Positions 47,093 to 57,711 of a stretch of DNA of 64,000 nt are shown here, piece after piece; the first letter of the stretch is position 1; each line of letters begins with the position of its first letter. The notes below the pieces were generated by a model that was given only the letters and a program-made list of their open reading frames with translations, had not been told where the DNA came from and ran no database searches. The translations under genes were made by a program, and so were the position numbers. Source of the stretch: Riptortus pedestris (taxonomy: Eukaryota; Arthropoda; Insecta; Hemiptera; Alydidae); the NCBI GenBank assembly GCA_019009955.1, contig CM032230.1, positions 105,322,001-105,386,000 on the forward strand, read 5' to 3'.

Positions 47093-47341
47093 CACTAAAA
47101 GTGTAAATCTTAAAATAAGTACAAATACACAAACCTACAGAGATAACTCAAAGAATATTTAATTACCTTGGAATAAAATTACTGTTTCAGCTCAATATTT
47201 CTATTTATTTATTACCCAGCTCGTTGTCTCTTATCTGTGTAACAAATATGTTAGTAGACCACAAATACTTCAAATAGATAGTGGGTAAGCTACTAAAGTC
47301 TTCAGTTCATAGTACAATTTAATGAAAATAAAAAAAAAGTT

Positions 47342-47523
47342 ACAGGATCAAATAAAAGGTCTTGTCCTCTACAAATATATATTACGCAAAGAGAAATTTC
47401 AAAGAGCAAGCTCCATCTTCAGACCCAAGTTACAGTTGCGCAGTGTCAAGCAAACCATTGTGAGACAAGTCTGTTCCTAAGCCCAGACACTGGCATCAGC
47501 GAAGTAGCTCTGAAGATGGAAAA
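47342..47523 (-). repeat. Repeat with hammerhead-like core, cut by a HINE-like element
   Basis: On minus, CTGAAGA (47422-47416) and GAAA (47400-47397) enclose GGAGC/GCTCT, again 26 bases in all. The plus strand near 47507-47519 repeats CTCTGAAGATGGA and is then broken by the HINE-like element starting at 47524. CAGTGTCAAGCAAACCATTG lies between. Flanking TTGTCCTCTAC is shared with 55606-55720. Likely the terminal part of a Penelope-like element. Confidence 0.48.
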
Positions 47524-48129
47524 GTCCGTCACGCAGGGGTTGCGTAAACTAAGCAGATTTCCCACGTGAAGTTTTACAATAGAGACATTTCAGAATAGAG
47601 AGTCAAACAGTTACGGGAACGGTCCGAACTAGCTCTTGACGGAAACTCACGACTAGATCCGAAGTTGGCCGATCTCATCTCAGAAGTTGAAAACAGAAAA
47701 ATGCAAATATCTCGGGTAATATTCAAGATACAGAATGCATGTATATAGCATTATTTATAGTAAATTTAATTTGCAATAAGATTGATTCTATACAATTTTT
47801 CGATCCAACGTATAGTATCAGAAATATTTCAAATTTTAGAAAATCCTCCCCTCTAAACCCCCCCCTCCCACTGGTCCGATTTCAGTCATTAACGAACTTG
47901 ATCTTTATTTTTGCATAAAACGCTTAAATATCGAGTTTGGTAACGATCAAACGAAAATTGCGACCGCTAGAGCGTTAACAGACAAATATATATATATCTA
48001 TATAATTTTGAACGGACCTCATTTTCGTCATCTCCTGGGTAGGATCGATGGACATTTGAAGAAATTTTTCGAAACTCGCGTCATGCGTACGACCTCAATA
48101 GCTGAGTTCCCTTAAGGAAAATCTGCTAA
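47524..48129 (+). mobile_element. HINE-like element downstream of gene G
   Basis: Complete: GTCCGTCACGCAGGGGTTGC, AAGCAGATTTCCCACGTGAA, CCCCCCCTCCCACTGGTCCG, GACCGCTAGAGCGTTAACAG, a very short TA tract, TAGGATCGATGGACATTTGA and TTCCCTTAAGGAAAATCTGC ending CTAA. Confidence 0.9.
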
Positions 48130-49002
48130 AACGAAGCTTTTGAAACCAATTAACACAGAATAAATTGTTGTGAATGAGAAGGGAACTTTTTTCGATTTAC
48201 CTGCGTCTGGAGAGCTACACTTCCATCATATCGAAGTGATATAGAAAGTCAAGATTCTTCTGAAATATATCTGAATCATTGCATTGGCTTTAATAGTCAT
48301 AGATGAATTCCTTATCCAGTTGTTTTTTTTTAAATTGTTAATCGTCCGATATTTATGGATTTTGATGAGCTTCAAAACGAGGCGATGCTGCTCAGACAGT
48401 ATTTTTTATGAAAATAGAAACTAAAATAAAATGAAGTAATATAAAATTGAGATCAGTAAATACCAAATTAGAAGTAGGTAACAATAAGTTTATTGAACGA
48501 TATATACATGGAAAAAATAATTTTTTTTAAGGACGAGTTTTAATATTTCATTTACACTATTGAAAACACACACAAAAGGTTAGTAATGGAGTTTTTCAAT
48601 GTATGGTTTAAAGGTATTCATAAATGTCAATGTTCTCCGTGTGTTTTAAAATATGAAGTACCAAAGATGGTTTCCGTGTACAACCTATACAAAACAGATT
48701 ACAATTGTAAAATAACATTTAGTTTCTGAAAATGAAATTTTCAACTTTGCAAGAATGCTGAGGTCAATGAGTCTGAAATGATTTCGTTCTAATAACTAAT
48801 TTCAGTAATTATTTCAGTTTTTTTTCTAGTCTAGTTTTATTCATTTTTTATATACCACTTTGAAACAAATCCAATGAAAGAGTTCTTCTTATTTAAGTGT
48901 AATGGCTCAGTCATATTATTGCTATTGAGCTTTCGTTTGGAGATTGATTCATATTAATGTTCTTTCTTTAAAATTTTTAGTTGATTGAGTCTAACATGTA
49001 AC
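48130..49002. other. Intergenic, no gene recognised
   Basis: AT-rich with A- and T-runs; no supported feature. Confidence 0.45.
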
Positions 49003-49211
49003 TTAGCCCTGTGAGTGAAATATTTGGCTTGAATCTCTCACGGGAAATCTAGAGTGGCAAGTCCGATTCCAGCATGGGTAATAGGAATTTATTTAGTAAC
49101 GAACTCATTAAATATAGCCCTTAATCCCACCCAGGCGTTGAAATAGATAGTAAACTATAGACAACCCGTCACAATTAGCCATAGTAGAAGGAGTGGACGT
49201 TAATAAATAGG
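49003..49211 (+). repeat. tRNA-derived SINE, diverged
   Basis: ACTTAGCCCTGTGAGTGAAA, a degenerate B box (AGTCCGATTCCAGC), TTTATTTAGTAACGAACTCA, AATCCCACCCAGGCGTTGAA and GTGGACGTTAATAAATAG. Confidence 0.72.
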
Positions 49212-49559
49212 TGCATTTTGTTATTGACAAATATCATGAATCATGTAGGAAAAAATAACCATGAAAATAAAAAGTATTTGTGTTAAACGATCCCGGCCAC
49301 AGTCTCTGAAGAAACTGCAATAAACTGAAATACATCAAACTGAAATAAATGAAGGAAAATTTATAAAATGGTAATTATTAAATTATATCTTCATTTTATC
49401 CGACTATAATAGATGTTTTGGAAAAACGTCTCTATTCATTCTAGAGCAATGTGTCGTTCTAAACAGATTCTGTTAAACAACGAATTCCATATTCCACAAA
49501 ATAAAAGCAACGCTGTTAAAACATTTTTTTTCTATACCAAACATTGTATTCAATAGGCC

Positions 49560-49972
49560 ATTATTATACTGAGATACATGCAAATACGTTCTGTCAGATC
49601 CCCCCCCCGTCTATTGTTCTTGGATTACTGCAATGTGAGAGATTGAGATAAAAATGATTCTGATACATTATAAATTACAGTATATAGTAAATAGTTTTCA
49701 AAAAATTTAATATGTTATATTCAGATATATTTCTGTAATTGTTTTTCGTTCCGGCGAAGAATATTTCTTTCTATCAATTTCGCTGTGAGAGGTTGTTTGA
49801 TCTGTTTATTTTCCTTTGGGAGGTTATTAATATTGACTGAAAAATTTCTCGTCACCGTTTTTATTCAATCACTTAATATTTACGGTGTTAAGTGTTACCT
49901 GTATGTAGCTTTATTTATTGTAAAACGTCACGTGGGAAATCTGCTTAGTTTCCGCAGCCCCTGCGTGACAGA
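49560..49972 (-). mobile_element. Partial HINE-like element, minus orientation
   Basis: CAGATCCCCCCCCCGTCTAT, the GATTCTGATACATTATAAAT block also found at 33110-33140, and the 5' end CACGTGGGAAATCTGCTTAG then CAGCCCCTGCGTGACAG. It is the variant also present at 32850-33419. Confidence 0.75.
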
Positions 49973-50119
49973 TTTTCTTTTTGAGAGGCCAAAGCAGAAA
50001 ACTACTAAAACGCTTATCCTGTGATAGTGAGTGGTTGGAAGTGATCAGGGGTTGACTTGCGGGTTCTGCATGAAGCCAATGTGAAGGGGCAGTTATCGTT
50101 AACAGGTGGTGCATTGTAA

Positions 50120-50325
50120 AATGTGTCTATCTCGTTCACATGGTAAACATAGAGTGGCGAGTTCGATCACCGCCAGGGCAATAGGTATTTATTCAGTGAC
50201 AAACTCATTAAATAAAATCCTTAGTCTCACCCTGGCACAGGGGTGGTGACCTGTAGAGAACCAGTCCAAATTAGCCATAGTAGAAAAAAAGTAGACGTTA
50301 ATAAATAATAATAATAATATGTCTA
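50120..50325 (+). repeat. tRNA-derived SINE, 5'-truncated
   Basis: TCTCGTTCACATGGTAAACA, B box GTTCGATCACCG, TATTTATTCAGTGACAAACT, AACCAGTCCAAATTAGCCAT, and an AATAATAATAATAAT tail. Confidence 0.78.
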
Positions 50326-50980
50326 TCTAATGAAGAAAAAAATCATTATAACAGATATCCTTTAACCAGAAATAAGTTCCAATGTCCGTCGACCCGACAA
50401 AGGGCCGAAATTATTAACAATGCGACAACAATTCACTTATTAATCCATTAGCCAGGATTGAATCATTTATCGATAAATTCCAAAATACACAATTTGAAAG
50501 CTGCAGCTAAGGCATGGGACGCTTAAATGATGATTTTTAGATGAGTAACTAGATAGAAATAGGATCATAAAAAATGAGAAAGCATTCGGGCAACTTCCGC
50601 TCTTCCCTGAATCCATTAATCCTGTATTTCCCCAAGGTAATATTGAATATATTCTCGCTGTACTAATTTGGAGAATAGGAAACAAATGGACAAATGTATA
50701 GCTAAATTATTTGCTTGGTTATTCATTGTGAGGCGGTTTATTTCCGAATACAAGAAAATAACTACAATGTATTAATTTCTCTGATATTGGTTAAGAAAAG
50801 TTCCACAATCCTAAGAAAAGCCAAAAATAGCAGATGTGTATGCTATGTAAACCAAATAAACGTCAAACGAAAACTGAAATGATTGAAAATTAAAAGGAAC
50901 AAACATATGAGGAAGCATCTATACGTCCCTAGAAATGGTTTCATAACGAAAAAGCTATACAAAAAAGCACGCACACACAC

Positions 50981-51054
<74 letters not shown>

Positions 51055-51639
51055 CCTTCCTGGTGTACTACAGGAAGGGAGTCAACAACTTTTCGATTAA
51101 TGTACACTAAAAAGAAATGAATAAATTATTTATAAAATAAAACTATTTACAACAGAAAAAAAGTGTAGGTTACAATGACGAATTAAATAATTAAAGTAAC
51201 AGTAGTGGAGTTTAAAATAATTCATTGAACAGTTATACACTTGTTCAGAGTATTTTTTTTTAATTTTTATTGTATTTATAAAATAGAAGATTTTCATCAA
51301 CAGGCGAATGGTTTTTTAGACGTTTTACTTCTGTTTCAAATTATTTTCTTTGGTCCGTTCGTAGTAAACTGACATATAGAGCAAGTGTCCGTAAGCCTGT
51401 TCCGTAGTAAAGACGAAGTAACAACTTGTTGACCCGTTAGATGTGTGTGTGTGTGTGTGTGTGTATACACACACACAGACAGACTGATAAATATATAGAG
51501 AGGTAGAAAAATATTCAACGAAACAGCTAACAATATTATATTCAATTACCTAAAGAGAGGTCAGAAAAACTAATGTAATATCAGTGTCCTTTCAGTAGTC
51601 ATATTATGGCAAAGCTCCAGCTACAAAATTGAGGATAAA
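50326..51639. other. Intergenic with microsatellites, no gene recognised
   Basis: TA tract at about 50984-51050 preceded by a CA run; TG/AC runs at 51442-51475. ORFs across them are artefacts. Confidence 0.6.
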
Positions 51640-52150
51640 GTCCATCACGCAGTGATAGCATAAACTAAGTAAATTTCTGACGTGCTGGACACGCAACAGA
51701 TCTCATATCATTTCTTCTCATTTTTCCCTGTAAAAAGAGAGTCTTTAGTTGTAAACAGGATTCGAAATTTCAGCGTCTCATAAGATGTTTCAAAGCTCGG
51801 AACTCAATGGGAAAATTTCATAAGCAGATTTGGGGGTTTAGAGAAAACTGGGAACTGACAAACACAATATATGACAGTTAATATTCGCCATAGACACAAT
51901 GTTTAAAACGATAGTTGTAGAGAATTATATTTGCTAAAAGAATGGATAAGAAAAATATTTCGATCTGAAGACAAATAACAAAAAATCCCCTCATCCTGAC
52001 CCTGAGTCGTCAAAGCACAAGTTGTTTAGCTTTAAATGAAACCCTCACATATTGAGTTTGGTAACGATAAATAAAACTTTATAACAATTCGAGCAGTAAC
52101 GAACACGCACCCGCGCACACTCACAGCATTATATATGTATTTATATAATC
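51640..52150 (+). mobile_element. Degenerate HINE-like element
   Basis: GTCCATCACGCAGTGATAGC, AAACTAAGTAAATTTCTGAC, and later CACATATTGAGTTTGGTAAC and GATAAATAAAAC follow the element's order. The centre is rearranged and the 3' end lost. Confidence 0.55.
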
Positions 52151-52257
52151 TGCTGAAAGATGACTAAATACCAACGGTTGATTTATGGTTCTTTTTAGCC
52201 CACTTCACCCTACTACTCGTCATTATCATCACTTCTACCAACTGGAAAGAAAGAAAA

Positions 52258-52722
52258 GTCCGTCACGCAGAGGCAGCGTAAACTAAGCACATTTCCCATG
52301 TGAAGTGTTACAATAGAGAAATTTCACGAGAGCCAACCAGTTAAGGAAACGGCCGACCTAGCTTTTGGCGGGAAAGTCACTCTCATCCGTTATCCGCCCA
52401 GATTTAATAAAATGCAAATATCTTAGTTAATATTCAAGATAGAGAATAAATGTATATAACAATGTTTATATTAAATTTAATTTGCAATAAGATTGATTCT
52501 ATACAATTTAATTCTATACTTACAATACCGACGTATAGTAACAGAAATATATCGAATTTTCGAAAATCCTCCTCTCTAAACCCCCCCCTCCCAATGGTTC
52601 GATTTCAGCCGTTAACGAACTTGATCTTTCTTCTTACATAAAACGATTAAATATCGAGTTTGGTAACGATCAAACAAAAATTGCGACCGCCATAGAGGTA
52701 ACAGACAAATACATAGATAGAT

Positions 52723-52763
<41 letters not shown>

Positions 52764-52898
52764 TGTATATACAGTTTTGAACGGACCACATTTTCGTCAT
52801 CTCCTAGGTAGGATCGATGGACATTTGAAGAAAAAATTCGAAAATTCCGTCATGAGTACAACCTCAAAAGTTGATTTCCCTTAAGAGAAATCTGCTAA
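52258..52898 (+). mobile_element. HINE-like element upstream of gene H
   Basis: Complete: GTCCGTCACGCAGAGGCAGC, AACGGCCGACCTAGC, CCCCCCCTCCCAATGGTTCG, TA tract at about 52726-52759, TAGGATCGATGGACATTTGA and TTTCCCTTAAGAGAAATCTG ending CTAA. It ends 195 bases before the TATA box of gene H. Confidence 0.9.
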
Positions 52899-53093
52899 TA
52901 AAATTCAACTATAGATGAATTTCACTTGATAGTCTTTATTTGAAGGATTGAAGTGTAGAACGCACATGCGATTCAAAACAGGAAAACACTTATATATATA
53001 TCAATATTGTATTTCATCCTATACTTTACAAAGAATTTTTTTTCTTTTAAGACGTTAAAATAAATATTTGTGATAATTTTTGGTATATAAAGA

Positions 53094-53101
53094 ATGATTT
53101 A
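53094..53101 (+). promoter_or_regulatory. TATA box of gene H
   Basis: TATATAAA, 36 bases from its first base to the ATG, so the 5' UTR must be only a few bases if transcription starts about 30 bases downstream. The block AAAATAAATATTTG to TATATAAAG is shared with gene I. Confidence 0.6.
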
Positions 53102-53129
53102 TTATGTTTCCACCTATCACGTTAGCAAT

Positions 53130-54342
53130 ATGGAGCGCCTTGCGTTAGCAATCGGTATATTTCTCAGCATTCTCAGCACTGCCAGGGCAGCGCCATCTCA
53201 TTATGATGATGCGACCATCATGGAAGGTAGGTAATTTTAATACCATATATCAGCAATAAGAACGCGATTTTATTTTTATTTTTTGCCAAATTAAAATTTA
53301 TGTAAGACAATATATATATTCTCGTATTTCCTACCCATTGCCTTTTTGTTCTATTGAACAATCTGGTATTAAAAAGCAGTAGAGAAAATAATCTGTCTGA
53401 ACACTGTTAGCCAAAAGAGAAGTAGATATGAAATCTTAGAAAAAAAAAATGATTTATTAACGCCTCCTTTTTGCAACTAAGCCTAAATGGGACGGGTTAT
53501 CTAAAGGTTACCTCCTTTTCTAACCAGGATGGGGCTAAGGATTTTATTTAATGAATTCCGTTACTAAATAAATTCCTATTGTCCATGCGAGAATCGAACT
53601 CACCACTCTAGACTTGCCATGTGAGATTAAGGTCAACGCTTTAACTCACATGGCTAACCTGAGAAAGGATTCACTAGGTGTCCCAATTAAGGCACACCAA
53701 TTCTCAGCCTTGTACTAAAATGTTTGCCAAACAGGGGATGCATAAAATATGCAGATTTTCCACGTAAAGATATACAATAGAGAAATCTTCATACGAGTGT
53801 TGAACAGTTACGGAAACGGACGAACTAGCTTTTGGCGGGAACGATTTGAAGCGACCATAGCTCGTCCGTTACACCTAATAAAAATGCACATATATCAGTT
53901 AATATTCAAGACAGAGAGTAAATGTATATAAGAATATTTATAGTAAATTTAATTTTCAATAAGATAGGATCTATACAATTTTTCGATCCGACGTATAGTA
54001 ACGGAGATATTTCGAATTTTCGAAATTCCCTCCCCCCTCTAAACCATTCCCTCCTACTGGCCCGATTTCAGCCGTTAAAGAACTTGATCTTTCTGTAAAA
54101 TGATTAAATACCGAGTTTACAACAACAAAAATTGCGACCGCTAGAGTGTTAACAGACAAATATATGTAGTTTTGAAAGGACCTCATTTTCGTCATCTCCT
54201 AGGTAGGATCGATGGACATTTGAAGAAATTGTTCGAAAATCGCGTCATGAGTACCACCTCAATAGCTGAGTTCCATTAAGTGAAATCTGCTAATAATTGG
54301 AGATTTAACGGGGGGGGGGTGGCACGGGAAGGTGGAACACCT

Positions 54343-54398
<56 letters not shown>

Positions 54399-54834
54399 AG
54401 CATGTACGTATAATAATTATTTGGCGAAAAACAGTTTCTTATAAAGCTCTTTATTACTTCCTACATGTTTCCAGCCTTTCTTTTCAACTCTTCATGTTAA
54501 AATATTTCTAAGAAATAATTGCCTAAATATCACTACAATTTTGTTTAAATCTTAACTTATTAAAACAAGTAAAGTATATAATATTATGTTATTATATAAA
54601 TCAACAAAACAATAAAATTAACATTGTACATGTCAGCATCGTTTAGTTGGATCTGTCAAACTCAGCTGATTTAGCTTAGTCAGCTGATTCAGTGCCGCCA
54701 TGTTTAAACTCACACACTCAAACATCACTGCCTGCTTCATCAACCAACCTGCTAAACGATGCGGGTATGTAAAGAAAGTATTAATTTTTATTTTCCTAGT
54801 GCCTTATGAAATTATTTTTACATTTAAATCATTA

Positions 54835-54907
<73 letters not shown>

Positions 54908-56004
54908 ATATAATTAAAAGGATTATTTTTTAACTAAAGTTGGAAAAATATTAGGTTATAATTTTGAACTTTAAATATTTGTTTGAAAGTAACGTGGTGT
55001 GATAACTGCTCCTATTGTGAACAAGGGGAAATATGTTGCCGATTATCTCAACAATATGAATACACTTGCTGCCCTTCGGGAGCCAGGTGCTGTGGAGGTG
55101 GAACGCACTGCTGTGCAACTGCAAATAACATACTGTAAGCAAATATTTAATGTCTATGATCATTTTGTGTAAACTCACACATAAACATGTAATATATACG
55201 TAAAACTTTATATAATTTAATATGAATTACAAATAAAACATTGAAGTAGGGAGTGTCAAAGTTATGCAGAAACATTTTTAAGAAAAGAGTGTAATGTGTT
55301 ATAGTTATACTGGGTGAATGAATGCAAGTGTATGTTATGGGAGTTCGATTTGTCTATGGTTGAACAGCATGTATGGTAGCGCATATGCATAATTGTGCAT
55401 ATACGTAGGTGTATTTAGTTACTGGTTAATAACATTTGTTGCAATATAATTTGTATTAAATTATTATATTGTTTCATAGTTTTTGTTTTATAAAATAAAA
55501 TGTTTACTCTTTTTTAACCTTTATTTATTTAATATTTTATTATTATTTTTGGGTTTAAATAAAAATTACAGCGATATCTCTGGAATATGCTGGATGGTAG
55601 AACAACCAATTGATAAAGATCAATAAAAAGGCCTTGTCCTCTACTGATTTTAATATTATGCAGAGTGCAATTTCGGAGTCAACGCTCCATCGTCAGTGCC
55701 TGCTGTCAAACAAAAACTTGAGTCAATTTAACAATCATAGCATGGCCAAAACCAAAATAAAAACAGTCACAAAAATAAAGAGTAAAAACAATAGAAAATT
55801 TAATAACAAGTCAACTAATAAAAATTAAAGAAGTAAACAACGATAAGAGTATGTCAAAAGCTTAAAACTATAAATAAAATTAAAAAAAGTTAAGTGTTTT
55901 ATTATTTACATACAATCATACATTATTTTTTATGTGAAAGTAAATAACAATAATTATTAATTTTCAGAACATATGGAACAGTCCAGAGGAGACCTTCTAA
56001 GTAG
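53130..56004 (+). CDS. Gene H: secreted granulin-like protein with long loop and 11 cysteines
   Basis: Exons 53130-53226, 54990-55134 and 55968-56004. Exon 1 encodes a signal peptide (MERLALAIGIFLSILSTARA) and an acidic stretch with His/Tyr/Asp, and ends in phase 1 at G|GTAGGT. Exon 2 follows TTTGTTTGAAAG, the weakest acceptor in the family. It has C-x2-C-x2-C-x5-CC-x9-CCP-x4-CC-x5-CC. The CC-x9-CCP loop starts with Arg-Leu and is close to the x8 loop of true granulins. The extra cysteine makes an odd number, so pairing between chains or a free thiol is possible. It ends in phase 2 before GTAAGC. Exon 3 follows AATTTTCAG; in the phase-compatible frame it gives LTYGTVQRRPSK and TAG at 56002-56004. 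Another frame would give a longer Ser/Asn-rich tail but does not fit the phase. AATAAA lies at 56103-56108. Confidence 0.78.
53448..53668 (-). repeat. tRNA-derived SINE, full length, in intron 1 of gene H
   Basis: Minus orientation: A-run, ATTTATTAACGCCTCCTTTT, AAATGGGACGGGTTATCTAA, GAGAATCGAACTCACCACTC (B box), and CTTTAACTCACATGGCTAAC (A-box region). Confidence 0.82.
53728..54293 (+). mobile_element. HINE-like element in intron 1 of gene H
   Basis: 5' end altered (ACAGGGGATGCATAAAATAT), then AACGGACGAACTAGCTTTTG, GATCCGACGTATAGTAACGG, GACCGCTAGAGTGTTAACAG, practically no TA tract, TAGGATCGATGGACATTTGA and GTTCCATTAAGTGAAATCTG ending CTAA. Confidence 0.85.
54298..54396. repeat. G-run and TA microsatellite, related to the unclassified repeat
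   Basis: CGGGGGGGGGGTGGCACGGG at 54311, then GGTGGAACACCTTGTACA and a TA tract. Its reverse complement (CCGTGCCACCCC) matches the edge of the unclassified repeat at 5740-6080. Confidence 0.5.
54838..54912. repeat. (TA)n(TG)n microsatellite
   Basis: TA then TG repeats in intron 1 of gene H, 80 bases before exon 2. Confidence 0.95.
55606..55720 (-). repeat. Repeat with hammerhead-like core in intron 2 of gene H
   Basis: On minus, CTGACGA (55696-55690) and GAAA (55674-55671) enclose GGAG/CTCC. GGCA before and TGC after could form the next stem. AAGGCCTTGTCCTCTACTGA next to it matches the copy at 8360-8480. The minus strand of the intron is not transcribed with gene H, so an active motif would need its own transcript. 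Confidence 0.5.
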
Positions 56005-57711
56005 CAGCATTAATACTCCACTAAACACCGACTTTCGTCAATAAGAATAATGTGTAATATAAAATGGGAATAATTTATAAAAATTAATTGTAAAAATATG
56101 TAAATAAACTAATAAATTAAGAAGTCGCATTATTATTAAGATTATTATAGCGCAAACACCACGTATTACCTTAAAAATAAATATTACTGCTGGATGTCTC
56201 CTACATTAAGAACTAAGTTTACTTTGATTTTCATTGAAACGAAGGCAGTGAAGTAAATTTGAATTTGTAATTTACGTAGAGGTACTGACTAATATCTATC
56301 ATACGTTAGGTTATGCAGGCTGCTGAGGGAGTCCTCCTCGTTTTTCATAATGTTCTTATTGTTGAATAGTCATGTACGGAAGGTAACAGGAAATCACTGC
56401 CCATCTCCTGGACTGCCTTATCTTCTCTTCTTCGTTTCTATGAATATAACGTCGGCTGTCAGCCATTTACAGGTAAGAAATATGATTAGCTGTTCCCTAT
56501 AGCAATTCCATACAGTCAAAATATATCAAGTAAAGGAATGAAAGTTAATTTTTCTGCTCCCCCAGGCCGAAAAATTTGAAGAAAACATCCTAGCAGTTTT
56601 GAGATAGAGTAATCATTTTTTTGATGTTTCATAAAAAGCCATAGTTTCGCGACTGAATTTTCTTTTCTGAGTTAAAAAGTTGCCAAAAATTCACGAAATT
56701 CTTTATTTTGGATAATGTAACTCATAATAAAACTGTAAAATCCTCCTGTGTTGAGGAATGGTGACTTTAAAACTTGATATCTCCTTTTTAAGAGTCCGAT
56801 AACATAAAACAGTCTTGTTGAAAACGTAATATTCTACATTTTTTGTATTTATATTTTTCTCCAACTCGAATACTACCCGAGTTGAATCTATTTTTTTTTT
56901 TGGAAATTCCCGTTTCTAGTCTTGTGCTCAGCAAAATCTTCAATATGCATCCCATGTCCAGCTAATATTTCAGATTCATTTTTACTCAGGCTACTTATTA
57001 CAGCATAGACAGAGAATAGATTGTGGGATTACGTCGTCAAAGTAGCACAGTACCAGGTGGTTAAAATGCTACTGTTCAGGCTTCACTATGGATGCTATGC
57101 CGGTAAAGTAATAATGAATAATATCAGAATATATTCAATCAAAAGACATCAAATTATATGTTCAAAACTCATAATAAGGTTTAACGTGCTGACTAAGTGT
57201 ATTATAAAAGTCAGATTGAGTGAAACATAATAAAATGTAAAAAAAAATAATGTAAGTGAATACTATAGAGTCATTTAAACTGTGGCTGTTCAGACCAAAT
57301 GAGTCTACCATTTTCATTTTTCTCATATTTAATAGTCAACTAGGACGGAGATAATTATTATTTATTTATTTTGAAACTCTAATGAAACGTCCTTATATTA
57401 CCCTTTTTTCATATTTATTAAAATAGAATGCACTGATGGGAAAAAGCAAAACAAAGACATCGAATGAAAACATGAAATTAAATCATTTATTTCTTTAAGT
57501 GTAACTCCTGTACAATATAAATTCAGGAGTAGAATGAAGTGGTATATATCTAAAATTATTAAGCCACATTCAATTTCAACATAAGGACTAAATTGGCTAT
57601 ATGCTCTTTTCATTTCGTCATTGTATTGTATAGCGGTGGTTATCGTTCTTCAGAAAACTGTCGTCTGTAGATTGATGAGAGTTGCATGACTATTGGCTTC
57701 GAAGTCAAACA
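56005..57711. other. Intergenic between the convergent genes H and J
   Basis: Contains the presumed 3' ends of H (AATAAA at 56103 and 56111) and J. Small ORFs (for example 57021-57230) have no recognisable motif. Confidence 0.45.

Noticed and set aside
54700..54775. Possible alternative first exon of gene H: GCCGCCATG context and a GTATGT donor
   Set aside because: It would end in phase 2, which does not fit exon 2 of gene H (needs phase 1), and it encodes no signal peptide.
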